From contig JAUXTH010000118.1 of the NCBI GenBank assembly GCA_030679035.1, positions 1 to 49,227 on the forward strand: a stretch of 49,227 nucleotides of DNA. Direction: 5' to 3'. This DNA is from Methylobacter sp. Its GTDB lineage: Bacteria; Pseudomonadota; Gammaproteobacteria; Methylococcales; Methylomonadaceae. Below, one piece after another: positions 8,500 through 17,782 of the stretch (positions are counted from its first letter, which is position 1; every line of letters starts with the position of its first letter). The notes beneath the pieces were generated by a model. That model searched no databases and was not told where the DNA came from. It was given only the letters and a program-made list of their open reading frames with translations. The translations under genes and the position numbers were made by a program.

Positions 8500-11400
8500 G
8501 TGTTGTGCCGGTACTGTTGATATAGCGTTCCACCAAATCCAGAATAGCTCTGGATTGATAGCCTTGTGCTAAAGCGCGTAACTGCGCGGCAAACGGGCGA
8601 TAGCGTGGGTCAAGTTCCTCCAGATGCGTGGCCTGCCGGATAATATCGCGCATACTGCCTTCCTGCGCCAGACGATGCAAAATATTCATTTCCTCCAGCG
8701 GCGGCGCAACCAGTGATTCGTTGAGCTGGCGTTGCGGTGACATTCCGGTTTCAGGCAGCGTGTAAATCCAGTCGAATTTTAATAGAACGGCGAGATGCGC
8801 CATCAGCCTCTTTATATCGATAGGCTTGGATAGAAAAACGTTGACCCCGGCTTTCATGGCTTCGGCAACATCGCGACCGGAAGCGCTGGCTGAAACGGCG
8901 ATAATCGGCGTATGCCCGAATCCCGGCAAGCGTCGCAAACGGCGCGCGGTTTCCAGTCCATCCATTTCCGGCATGACCCTATCCAGCAAAATAAGATCCG
9001 GCGTTTGCGTCTCGACGCTATCCAGACACTCCCTGCCGTTTGCCGCCTCGCAGGTTTCGAAGCCCAGTCGACTGAGTATATCAATCAGCAACGCTCTGTT
9101 TTCATTGACGTCATCCACCACCAGCACACGCCGGCGCAAGCCTTGGTATCCGGCGGCATACTGTTCGTCGGCCATGATGTCCCCACAGACTTCCACAACC
9201 GGGGCGTCAAGATCGAACCAAAAGGTGCTGCCCTCGCCGACCCGGCTGGTGACATGAATATCGCTGCCCATCAGCTTGACAAGCTCGCGGCTGATGGGCA
9301 ATCCCAGGCCGGTGCCGCCGGTGTGGTTCTGCCGGTCTCCCGCTTGCTCAAAAGCCTGAAAAATAGTTTCCAGTTGCCCGGTATCAATACCGATGCCGGT
9401 ATCCTGAACTTCAAAGCGCAAACGCCCCGGTTCCAATACTGTTACTCTCAGGCTGATTTGGCCTCGCTCACTGTATTTGACTGCATTGGATAGCAAATTA
9501 AGCAGCACCTGTCTTAGCCGAGTCTCGTCAGCACGTATCCCTGCTGGCACATCCGCTGCAATGTCGCAAACAAAAACCAACCCCTTCTGTTCCGCCTTGA
9601 GAGTGATGATGTCGGCAAGATTACGCAGAAAACGCGGCAGATGAACGTCGCTCAAGCTCAGCTCCTGCTTGCCCGCCTCAATTTTGGCAAAATCCAGAAT
9701 ATCGTTGATCAGGTTCAGCAAATAGTCGCCGCTTTGTTGTATGACATTCAGCATCATGCTCTGACGTTCATTCCCCTTGTTTTCCCCCCGCAATATCTGG
9801 GAGTACCCCAAAATGCTGTTCAGCGGCGTGCGCAGTTCGTGGCTCATCCTCGCCATAAATTCGCTACGCAGTTTCGCCAGCCGCTCCGCTTCGGCCAAAG
9901 CCGCTTCCCGCGCCATCTCCATGGCTTTACGATCGCTGATGTCGCGGGCTATACCCACCGTTCCCAATACGCTGCCGTCCTCGTCCAAAATCGGCGCCTT
10001 GAAAGTTTCAATCCAGATGGTGCCATCGCGCACATCGACAAAAGGTTCTTCCACAGTCTTGCGCTGACCGGTAGCCATCACCTCCGCGTCATCGGCATCG
10101 TAGGCCTCGGCATGCTCGCGCGGCCAAAAATCCAGGACCGACTTGCCGACCAAATCGTCCACACTATGAGCGCAGGCCAATGCCATAGCCTGATTGACTA
10201 CCAGAAACCTGCTTTCCTTGTCTTTGAGCCAAGCCAACATCGGCAGCGTGTCGATGAGAGTGCGCAAATAGCGCGTCTGCTGCCGCAACTCTTCGGTACG
10301 CTCCAGCACCCGCTGCTCCAGGTCGGCATTAAGTGCGTGAATTTCAGCCTCAATGCGCTTGCGTTCGGTGATGTCGCGCACCAGCGAAAGGCCGTAAGTC
10401 TTGCCGTCGTATTCGAACTGGCTGGCATTGATCTCGACAGGGAATATACTTCCATCCTTGCGGCGGTGGGCGGTTTCGAAGGGTTGCACTGTTCTTTCCT
10501 CGCGCTGTCGTTGCCAGAGCTCTCTTACCATTTCGACCGTACTGCCTGGGTTGATGTCCATGACGGCCATCGTCAGCAATTCGCCGCGGGTATAGCCTAG
10601 CGCCCGGCAAGATTCGTCGTTGACGTAAAGAAAACGCGCATCATCGCCCATCAGATAGGCCGCTTCGCGCACTTTGCTCAGGGCCTGGCTCATCAGCGCG
10701 ATGTCATGTTGGGTTCGTTTGCGTTCGGTGATGTCTCGCGCCAACGCGATACTGGTCGGCCGGCCTTCGTATTCGAAAACTTGGGCATTGATTTCCACCG
10801 GGAAGATGTGTCCGTCCTTGGTTTTATGGCGGCGCTCGAATACGGTCAGGTCGGCGGCGTCTATGTCGCGTTGCAGCTGTTGCATTTCTGCGCGATCGCC
10901 GTCGGGGTCGATGTCCAATACGTTCATCCGTAACAGTTCCTCGCGGCTGTAACCCAAGGCCCTGCAGGCTTCATCGTTGACACTGATAAAGTTGTGGTTC
11001 GCCAGCTCGATGATATACACGGCTTCGCGGACCTGGTTTAGCGCAAAATCCATCAGCCACAGGCGGCGCTCGGCCTGCTTGCGTTCGGTGACGTCGCGGG
11101 CAATAGAAATCACGCCAACCACTTCGCCATGCGCGTTGAACTCGGGCGCATAACGGTTATGGAAATAATGCAACTGCCCGTCGGCGCCCAGGCACTCCAC
11201 CTCACTCTCGGCAGGCTGGCCTGTCGTCAGCACTTGCCGGATCATCTGCATCAGCTTGTGCGCTTCGTCGGCGCTGAGAATTTTCGCTTCCGCCGGCGAC
11301 TTGTTCAGGAGGGCGTCAGCCCGTTGCTTGCCAACGAACCGCGCCACGGCCGGGTTGGTATAAATACGGTGGCAGTTCTTGTCGTAACGGAAGATTAAGT

Positions 11401-13270
11401 CTGGCGAATTTTCGACCAGGACGCGAAATTCCTGTTCCCGTTGCAGCGCTTGTGTTTCCATGTGCTTGCGCTCTGTGATATTGCGGGACAGTACGATAAG
11501 ACGCGGTTCCTCCCCATCGGCGACAGGTTTGCTCGCTACGGAAAGCTCAAACCAGAAGTCGCCGTGCGGCAGCGGTAATTGAAACTGTTTGCCGGTTGAG
11601 ATGCCGTGCTCATACGCTTCGAGCAAAGCCGACATGACGATTTTCGCCGCGTCGGCGGGCATGACGTCCGCCATTGTTTTACCGCGCAGGTCTTTGAACG
11701 GGTACAGCAACAGCTCGGTACGCGGCGAGTGATAATCGTAATAGCGTCCGTCCAGCCCCACTTCGAACAATAGGTCGGGGATCGTATCCAGCGTCGCTTG
11801 CAGTTTGTTTTTGGCTTGCAATACTTCGGTGTTGAGCACTTCCAGCCAGCGGTGGGAACGCCGCTGGCGCATCAGGAAAAAGCCGGTGCCGACCAACATG
11901 ACGACGCTGCCGCTGAGTACGGTCCACAGCCAGCGCTGCTCAAGCGATCGATGTTTAAGTTCCGCAGCCTGTTGCTGGTTACGGCGGTTGAGTTTATCGA
12001 TTTCGCGTTGCTTGCTTTCGGTCTGGTAGCGTCGCGTCAGTTGCAACAATCGCGTGGCGGCGTTGTCTTTTGCAGCCTTGGCCGCCATATCGCTGGCTTC
12101 AAGCATAAGCCGGTAGGCGTGGCGATGATCGCCCTTGGCGGCGGCAATCTCCGCAACCCGTTTCGCACTATCGGTCAGGTACAGAGAAACACCGATTTCC
12201 TTGGCCAAGGCATAAGCCTGTTCGACATCCCGGCGCGCCGCTGCAATATCATTCAACGCCATATAGTTGCTGCTGCGGGCGTTCAGCGTCCACCACAGGC
12301 CGATTTTGTTGGGATAGCGCCGATAACGCTCGATGATTTCTTCGAATATCGGCAAGGTTTCGGCATAACGGCCTTGTCTGCGCAAATTATCGGCAAGAGC
12401 GAACTGACTGAAATTGAGACTGAAAGGAACGTCGATGTCGCGGAAAACCGCAATCGCCTCGCGAATCAAGCGCTCCGCGCTTTTGAAATCGCCGAAGCCG
12501 TTATTGGTATTACCAAGCCCCAACAGCGCATGGCCTTCCAACATCCTGGAGCCGACGACCCTGGCTTGCTCCAGCATGCGCTGATAATAATCGTGCGCTT
12601 CTGAATAGTGCTCACTCTGTTCGTAGGCAATTGCCAAGCCGTAGTAAGCGTAGGCCAGCGCCAGCGGATTGTTGCTTTGCCGGGCAATATCCAGCGCTTG
12701 CATCGACATCGTGATCGATTCGTCGAGCTGGTCGGTACGCCGATACATCATCGCCATTCTTAACAGCGCTTCGCCAAGCAGATCCGGCCGATCCACGCCG
12801 TCCAGCACGGCTACACCGTGAATCGCGGCGGCAATCGCATCGTCGATCCGGGCTTGGTTGACCGCGTTTAAGGCGGTATTCAGGTCCGCTTCGGCTTGGC
12901 CGGCCGGGTCGTTATGTTGGTTGGCAAGCTCCATCGCCTGTTGGATATGCGTTGCCGCTTTTTCGGTTTGCGCCCGATAAACTTCGATGCGCGCCAGCAG
13001 GTTTAATAGCCGCGCCCGATCGGCGGGCGTAGCGTCGGCAGGGAATTCAGTTTGCAATCGCTCGGCCTCGGCATAGGCCCGCGTCGTGTCATTTTCCGCC
13101 AGCAAACGTGTCTCGCCGGCTTTATTGCGCCACTGCTCCAGTGCATTATCGGCATACGCCACGCCGCACAGCAGGAAAATCAGAATAGGAGTGCAAGCTT
13201 TACTTGCCCATCGTATAGCTTGCAGGCAAAGCCTACACTCCAATCTTAAGTTGATGCGTATGGTCGCCAT
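8489..13270 (-). CDS. Large TPR-PAS hybrid histidine kinase with C-terminal receiver
   Basis: 1593 residues from the ATG at 13270, chosen over an ATG 48 bp upstream because it overlaps the stop of the TonB-receptor gene (TGATG) and begins a signal peptide ending near GVAYADN. After it come a predicted periplasmic TPR array (about 50-420), a coiled coil, one TM helix (about 450-472), about five PAS domains (500-1120), HisKA with the His in MSHELRTPLNSILGYSQ (about 1143), HATPase (DTGIGID; GGTGLGLPIS), a receiver with phosphoacceptor Asp in LILLDRVMP (about 1428) and a helical C-terminal tail. No HPt is visible. Periplasmic TPRs before a single TM suggest that a protein partner in the periplasm is sensed; the coupled receptor gene makes the outer membrane receptor a candidate. 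Confidence 0.9.
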   Translation of the reverse strand: MATIRINLRLECRLCLQAIRWASKACTPILIFLLCGVAYADNALEQWRNKAGETRLLAENDTTRAYAEAERLQTEFPADATPADRARLLNLLARIEVYRAQTEKAATHIQQAMELANQHNDPAGQAEADLNTALNAVNQARIDDAIAAAIHGVAVLDGVDRPDLLGEALLRMAMMYRRTDQLDESITMSMQALDIARQSNNPLALAYAYYGLAIAYEQSEHYSEAHDYYQRMLEQARVVGSRMLEGHALLGLGNTNNGFGDFKSAERLIREAIAVFRDIDVPFSLNFSQFALADNLRRQGRYAETLPIFEEIIERYRRYPNKIGLWWTLNARSSNYMALNDIAAARRDVEQAYALAKEIGVSLYLTDSAKRVAEIAAAKGDHRHAYRLMLEASDMAAKAAKDNAATRLLQLTRRYQTESKQREIDKLNRRNQQQAAELKHRSLEQRWLWTVLSGSVVMLVGTGFFLMRQRRSHRWLEVLNTEVLQAKNKLQATLDTIPDLLFEVGLDGRYYDYHSPRTELLLYPFKDLRGKTMADVMPADAAKIVMSALLEAYEHGISTGKQFQLPLPHGDFWFELSVASKPVADGEEPRLIVLSRNITERKHMETQALQREQEFRVLVENSPDLIFRYDKNCHRIYTNPAVARFVGKQRADALLNKSPAEAKILSADEAHKLMQMIRQVLTTGQPAESEVECLGADGQLHYFHNRYAPEFNAHGEVVGVISIARDVTERKQAERRLWLMDFALNQVREAVYIIELANHNFISVNDEACRALGYSREELLRMNVLDIDPDGDRAEMQQLQRDIDAADLTVFERRHKTKDGHIFPVEINAQVFEYEGRPTSIALARDITERKRTQHDIALMSQALSKVREAAYLMGDDARFLYVNDESCRALGYTRGELLTMAVMDINPGSTVEMVRELWQRQREERTVQPFETAHRRKDGSIFPVEINASQFEYDGKTYGLSLVRDITERKRIEAEIHALNADLEQRVLERTEELRQQTRYLRTLIDTLPMLAWLKDKESRFLVVNQAMALACAHSVDDLVGKSVLDFWPREHAEAYDADDAEVMATGQRKTVEEPFVDVRDGTIWIETFKAPILDEDGSVLGTVGIARDISDRKAMEMAREAALAEAERLAKLRSEFMARMSHELRTPLNSILGYSQILRGENKGNERQSMMLNVIQQSGDYLLNLINDILDFAKIEAGKQELSLSDVHLPRFLRNLADIITLKAEQKGLVFVCDIAADVPAGIRADETRLRQVLLNLLSNAVKYSERGQISLRVTVLEPGRLRFEVQDTGIGIDTGQLETIFQAFEQAGDRQNHTGGTGLGLPISRELVKLMGSDIHVTSRVGEGSTFWFDLDAPVVEVCGDIMADEQYAAGYQGLRRRVLVVDDVNENRALLIDILSRLGFETCEAANGRECLDSVETQTPDLILLDRVMPEMDGLETARRLRRLPGFGHTPIIAVSASASGRDVAEAMKAGVNVFLSKPIDIKRLMAHLAVLLKFDWIYTLPETGMSPQRQLNESLVAPPLEEMNILHRLAQEGSMRDIIRQATHLEELDPRYRPFAAQLRALAQGYQSRAILDLVERYINSTGTTHDQ
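13188..13241. repeat. 54-bp palindromic repeat inside a signal-peptide coding region
   Basis: Arms GGAGTGCAAGCTTTACTTGC and, on the other side, the near-complement of GGAGTGTAGGCTTTGCCTGC (16 of 20 positions pair) flank a short spacer. The length is 54 bp, a multiple of three, and it lies in frame within residues about 10-28 of the hybrid kinase, lengthening the basic n-region before the hydrophobic core. It has the form of an intergenic palindromic repeat that has become coding sequence. Confidence 0.6.
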
Positions 13271-15948
13271 CAGAACCGTACCGTCATCGTTGCGCCAATC
13301 TGGGTATCGTTGACCCAAACACTTTGCGGCCTGGTTTCCACGCCGTAGTAGGAGCTACGCAAAGCACTCAATAGATTCATACCTTCAATCGTGAATGAAA
13401 AATGATCGTTAATGCGATAGCCCACCGAGGCATCCAGCCAACCGTAGCCGCGTGTATAAATCGGCAATGCGCCGACGCCGACGATATTGGTAACGCCGCT
13501 CAGAAAAGTGTCGCGCCAATTGTAAGCGACTCGGGCCGAAAACGGCCCTTTCTCGTACATGCCGATCAGGTTGTAGCTGTGTTTGGATAGATTTTGCAGC
13601 GGCGCGTTTTGGCCCAGGATGCTGCTGGGCGTTTCGCTGTCGATATAGGTGTAATTGGCCTGCATGCCGAAACCTTTCAACCAATCCGGCAGAAAATCGT
13701 AGAACTGCTGATAGCTGGCCTCAAAGCCGTTGATGGCCGCGGCAGAGCCGTTTTGAGGCCGACTGACCTGATAGGTCAGACCGTCGTGAACTTCAGGATT
13801 GCTGACTGTGGTTACAAAGCCATCGATCTGCTTTAGAAAGCCGGTGAGGTAAACCGAGGTGGTTGGGTTGAAGTATTTTTCCACCGCCAGATCGAAATTG
13901 TCGGAGCGGATCGGTTTGAGCTCCGGATTGCCGGCACTGCCCTGATTCTGCGATGGATTGACGGTGTTGCGGATCAAGGTCAGCGACGGCGACAGCTGAT
14001 CGAAATTCTGCCTCGTTATTGTTTTTGAAACGCCGGCGCGCAGATACAGGTCCTTTACGAGCTGATAGCGCAAATTCAGGCTGGGCAGATAGTCGATGTC
14101 GGTGCTGTCGATATTGATAGGCAGCACCGTGCCGCTGCTCGGCGCCGACCGGCTGCCGGTTACCGACTCCAGCGTCCGCACCGCGCGTAGGCCGATGTTA
14201 CCGTCGAGCGGAAAACTCTTGGCTTCGAATTTACTCATCAGGTAGCCGGCCTGGGTTTCCTCGCTGATACCCCAAACGCCCAGCGGATTGCCGGCCGAGG
14301 GAATCGGCGCAGTAATGCCGAAAGCATTGCGCAATCCTACCGCGTCGCGGGCCGAATCCAGGTTGCCGACCATGTAGCTGCCGATACTATTACCTTCCCC
14401 ACCCAGAAAATCATCGGCGGGGTTGGTCATAACATAACCGGACTTGTCCGCAGCAGAAATACCGGTCACGGCCGTATCGGCAAAAATCAGGCCGGGAGCA
14501 TTGCCCGCTCTCCGCTTGGCGTAACGAAAACCGGCGGAAACTGATTTGATGAAGCCGCTAGACAATTCGTAATCGCCATCGAGCTGGGCCGTAGACAATT
14601 CGCCATTAAACGGCCGGGTGCGATACATCATGCTCGCGTATTGAAAGTTGGCGGGATTAAGCAAATCGGTACCGCCGACGCTGGTGGTCGGAATCGAACC
14701 GGACAGATCCTGGTTAAATGTCGCCGCCGTGCCGCTAAACACCGGCCCCGAGAAAAACAGGTTGTTAAAGCTTTTGGTGTAGCTAAGGTCTGTCTTGAGC
14801 GTCAGCGCATCTTTGTTCCAGCGGCCGCCGACCGCCGCCTGCTGGGTTCTGTCTACCGTGTCGCGGGCAAAGCTGAGGATGGAGATAGGAGCCTTGGTCC
14901 AGCTGATGCTTTGCAGATCGCTGGTGCCTGGAAACAGCCTTGGACTACCGGTGACAAAGGTCGACGAGGGCGTCACGTTAATCTGGTAAGAATCCTGAAT
15001 AGTCTTGAATTCCGCATAGTTGCCTTCGGCATAGAGTTCAAGCGCGTCCGATGGCCGCCACTGCAAAACCAAATTACCGGCGGTTCGTTCGCGATGGCCG
15101 AGACTGGTGGTCTCCGAAGTACCGTTAGGCACGATTACCGTCTTTCCGGAAATAATATTGCTGCGGGCAACGGGGTTGCCGGCGCTTTTCTGGTCCTCTC
15201 GCCAGGCACGCTTCTGATAAGCGAAATTCACCAGCGCGCCGAATTCGCCGAAGCTTTCTGTTCGCCAGCGGTCGCTCAGCAGCGTCGAAAACTGCGGTTC
15301 CTGCTTATCCACCAAATCGCCGTATATTCCCCGCACCGTGCCGAGCAGTTGCCTATCCTCAAAATCGAACGGCCGGTGCGTCCGTAAATCAACGGTGCCG
15401 CCGACGCCGCCTTCGATGTGGCTGGCCGAGGAGGTTTTGTAAACATCGATACCTGCCAGCATTTCGGAAGGAATGTCGGCGAAATCGAGCGTACGACCCG
15501 AACCGGCAGTGAAGATTTCCCGACCGTTCAACAGTGTTTCCATCTGGGTAAGGCCGCGAATCGCCACTCCGGCGCCCTCGCCGCGGTCGCGAAGAATCTG
15601 TACGCCGGTGATCCGGGAAAGTGCGTCGGTGACGTTAATATCGGGGAGTTTGTTAATGTCGTCGGCAACCACCGAATCGACGATTTCCATCTTGTCGCGC
15701 TTGATTTCTTGCGCGGAGGCAAGACTGGCACGCTTGCCGACGACCAGAATGTCCTCAAGAGCGATAGTTTCGGTATCGACACCGGAACTATCGCTCTGGG
15801 CAAATGACGACGCCGACTTGGCGACAATCAAAGACCAAACGCCAAGCCTCGATAAGTTTTTCAGTCTTGTATACATATACGTGAATAAGGGTTTCCCACC
15901 TGACGGCAGTACTTTATCAGCCAACGTGAGCACTTTTATAAGGATCAT
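13270..15948 (-). CDS. TonB-dependent outer membrane receptor
   Basis: 892 residues from the ATG at 15948; a second ATG at 15876 (MYTRLKNLSRLGVWSLIVAK) also precedes the signal-like hydrophobic stretch and may be the true start. After the signal comes a TonB-box-like stretch (IALEDILVVGKRA), a plug domain (about 70-190, with VTDALSRITGVQILRDRGEG and ETLLNGREIF) and a beta-barrel ending in an aromatic residue (TMTVRF), as expected for BAM recognition. The family imports siderophores, vitamin B12, carbohydrates or metals with energy from TonB; the plug style is like the Caulobacter-type subgroup, which is often linked to carbohydrates. Substrate is unknown. It is coupled by TGATG to the hybrid kinase gene, which is unusual and suggests that receptor and kinase are made together. 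Confidence 0.92.
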   Translation of the reverse strand: MILIKVLTLADKVLPSGGKPLFTYMYTRLKNLSRLGVWSLIVAKSASSFAQSDSSGVDTETIALEDILVVGKRASLASAQEIKRDKMEIVDSVVADDINKLPDINVTDALSRITGVQILRDRGEGAGVAIRGLTQMETLLNGREIFTAGSGRTLDFADIPSEMLAGIDVYKTSSASHIEGGVGGTVDLRTHRPFDFEDRQLLGTVRGIYGDLVDKQEPQFSTLLSDRWRTESFGEFGALVNFAYQKRAWREDQKSAGNPVARSNIISGKTVIVPNGTSETTSLGHRERTAGNLVLQWRPSDALELYAEGNYAEFKTIQDSYQINVTPSSTFVTGSPRLFPGTSDLQSISWTKAPISILSFARDTVDRTQQAAVGGRWNKDALTLKTDLSYTKSFNNLFFSGPVFSGTAATFNQDLSGSIPTTSVGGTDLLNPANFQYASMMYRTRPFNGELSTAQLDGDYELSSGFIKSVSAGFRYAKRRAGNAPGLIFADTAVTGISAADKSGYVMTNPADDFLGGEGNSIGSYMVGNLDSARDAVGLRNAFGITAPIPSAGNPLGVWGISEETQAGYLMSKFEAKSFPLDGNIGLRAVRTLESVTGSRSAPSSGTVLPINIDSTDIDYLPSLNLRYQLVKDLYLRAGVSKTITRQNFDQLSPSLTLIRNTVNPSQNQGSAGNPELKPIRSDNFDLAVEKYFNPTTSVYLTGFLKQIDGFVTTVSNPEVHDGLTYQVSRPQNGSAAAINGFEASYQQFYDFLPDWLKGFGMQANYTYIDSETPSSILGQNAPLQNLSKHSYNLIGMYEKGPFSARVAYNWRDTFLSGVTNIVGVGALPIYTRGYGWLDASVGYRINDHFSFTIEGMNLLSALRSSYYGVETRPQSVWVNDTQIGATMTVRF

Positions 15949-16118
15949 GCCTGCAAAAAAGCTATATCGAATATGCCGAAGCGGCTTTATGTCGTCTCTA
16001 CACGAGGTCTACGGCAGTTCTGCTTCCACAATTGACGCACCTTCTGGATTGCAATTTAAGCTGTGTCCGGCATGGACTGACCTTAATCTTGTAATCCAAA
16101 GACGAAACAAAACGAAAT

Positions 16119-16149
16119 GAACACTATAGATTGTAGCTTTATAGTGTTC
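16119..16149. promoter_or_regulatory. Inverted repeat between the TonB-receptor and XRE genes
   Basis: Perfect 10-bp arms GAACACTATA (16119-16128) and TATAGTGTTC (16140-16149) are separated by 11 nt. It lies 48 bp before the XRE gene and about 170 bp before the receptor gene on the opposite strand. Position and symmetry fit an operator for the divergent XRE regulator, possibly controlling both directions; this is inference. Confidence 0.45.
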
Positions 16150-16197
16150 GTTTTGGCTAGATGTGCAGCCGACTTACAATAAAAAGGATCACTAATA

Positions 16198-16497
16198 ATG
16201 AGAGTTGCTTTTGCCAAGGCATTGAAGAACACAAGAAAATCGCGCGGCCTAACCCAGGAAGATTTCTCCGACGTTTCCAGCCGTACTTATCTGAGCATGC
16301 TGGAAAGAGGCAAAAAAAGCCCCACTCTGGATAAAATCCAGACCATAGCCCAAACCATCGGCATTCATTGCCTGAGTCTGATGGCCCTAACCTATTTGTA
16401 TAGCGAAGAGGAAAAAGATCTGGATACGCTACTGTTGCGTGTCAGAAACGAAGTAGACAGCGTAAATCATACAAAAGAGACATCTGTTAAGCTCTAA
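16198..16497 (+). CDS. Small XRE-family transcription regulator
   Basis: 99 residues: an HTH_3 domain (about residues 3-62) with the typical segment RKSRGLTQEDFSDVSSRTYLS followed by MLERGKKSPTLDKIQTIAQTI, and a short acidic helical tail. An AAGGA-type ribosome binding site precedes the ATG at 16198. The gene is divergent from the TonB-receptor/kinase operon and has an inverted repeat at its promoter, so it probably represses itself and perhaps the receptor operon. No toxin partner is adjacent. Confidence 0.85.
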   Translation: MRVAFAKALKNTRKSRGLTQEDFSDVSSRTYLSMLERGKKSPTLDKIQTIAQTIGIHCLSLMALTYLYSEEEKDLDTLLLRVRNEVDSVNHTKETSVKL

Positions 16498-16840
16498 TTA
16501 AACCGTTTGAAATACAACATAACAGAGCATTTTCTGATGCGGATTTTGCTGTTTGATGACCAAAAAACTGATGTGCTAAAATTAAATAATTGTATGAGTT
16601 CTCGTCAGATTCTGCCTAATACAGAATCTTGTTCACCTCGTTTTCTTACGTGACCGAGAAGGCATTCCGTATCGGTCTCGACTGCTTTAAATTCCGGGCC
16701 GTGCAGTTACTAACTCGAGACCTATTCCTCCATATACCGTGAGTTCCCATTCGGTCATCAACGTCCGGACGGTACAATATAAAACTAGCCCGAACCAATG
16801 ATGGTCGAACAATGCCCCGCTTACCCCTAGCGTTTTTTAT
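16498..16840. other. Intergenic region, no gene seen
   Basis: 343 bp between the XRE gene and the IS21 remnant. No open frame with protein-like features, RNA gene or clear repeat is visible. It is the probable boundary between the GC-richer operon region and the AT-rich accessory DNA. Confidence 0.4.
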
Positions 16841-17345
16841 TCATATAATTGGGGGCTGTGTTAAATACGTGTTAAAAATAGCGCGGCCACCACCATCCGG
16901 TAACGACCCAGGCCGATTAGTGGAAAAAACTGAAATCTGTTTTCCAGCTGGGAACGGCAAGTAACCGAGTTCATCAATGATAACGGCATCCATGACTGAC
17001 AGTTGCTTGGCCAGATTGCCGGCTTTGCCCTGTTGTTTTTCCTTATCCAGCTGATTGACGAGATCGACAGCGTTATAAAATCGCACCCGTTTTCCTTGAT
17101 GAATCGCCGCGACCGCAAGAGCTGTTGCCAGATGGGTCTTGCCGGTTCCTGTGCCGCCCACCAGGATTAAGTTGTAGGATTGCTCCATAAAGCCAGCCGT
17201 TGCCAGCTGTTCTATTCTCGCTTGCTGTAACGGCGTTTCTTTCCAACCAAAGCTCATCAAGTCGCGATGCATAGGGAAGCGGGCGGCTTTGAGGAAAGAC
17301 GCGTTTTTTCGCGCTCTTTCGATCTGACTGGCTACATTTTTTGTG
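16841..17345 (-). pseudogene. istB: IstB-like ATPase remnant (IS21 family)
   Basis: The readable part runs in frame from NVASQIERARKNASFLKA through FGWKETPLQQARIEQLA to the Walker A motif VGGTGTGKTHLATAL and the Walker B region DAVIIDELGYLPF, all hallmarks of IstB, the ATPase helper of IS21 transposition. The N-terminal part of the protein is missing. Shortly after the Walker B region the frame is lost (the expected F-x-LIS-like segment continues in another frame at about 16930). No IstA gene is found next to it, so this is a dead fragment of an IS21 element. Confidence 0.75.
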
Positions 17346-17569
17346 ACAAAGTATCGTTAAATTTTTGATGTCCAATAGGACTTTAGAACAGACGTGATCC
17401 ATCGACGGCAACCTATCCACTGATTGACTCCCCTTGATACCTGGATGATTTCAACATCGCTAAAAATCGATGGGATTAATAATGCGTTGTGGCCCTTGCG
17501 TTAGCACGAAGCTACACATAATGAACTGAACATGATTTCTTACGGCGCTTATCGTAGTTAATAATTTTT

Positions 17570-17782
17570 TTGATAATGACACGACTTGTATCTCACGAGG
17601 AATTAAAAATCGCAACCGGCTTTGATAATAACGCTGCACTTGAAAAATGCTTGCGAAGTCAGAAAGTGGCTGTGCTTTATGGGAAAAATGGTCATGTTTT
17701 CACGACCTTAGATGCTATTAATAGTGCTCTTGGGTTAAACACTAAAGAAGAAAATCTGGATAAAATAGAATTTTTGAGATGA
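17570..17782 (+). CDS. DUF4224-like small protein next to integrase
   Basis: 70 residues with a small helical domain (LVSHEELKIATGFDNNAALE, then KCLRSQKVAVLYGKNGHVFT) resembling DUF4224 proteins, which are encoded directly upstream of tyrosine integrases in prophages and integrative elements and may act as excisionase-like or regulatory proteins. Its stop overlaps the integrase start (ATGA), consistent with translational coupling. Role in directionality of integration is inferred only from this position. Confidence 0.7.
   Translation: MIMTRLVSHEELKIATGFDNNAALEKCLRSQKVAVLYGKNGHVFTTLDAINSALGLNTKEENLDKIEFLR

Noticed and set aside
9641-10600. 319-codon plus-strand open frame opposite the hybrid kinase
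   Set aside because: Antisense to clear PAS and HisKA coding sequence; no recognisable domain or ribosome binding site.
14641-15387. 248-codon plus-strand open frame opposite the TonB receptor
   Set aside because: Antisense shadow; the minus-strand plug and barrel sequence is unambiguous.
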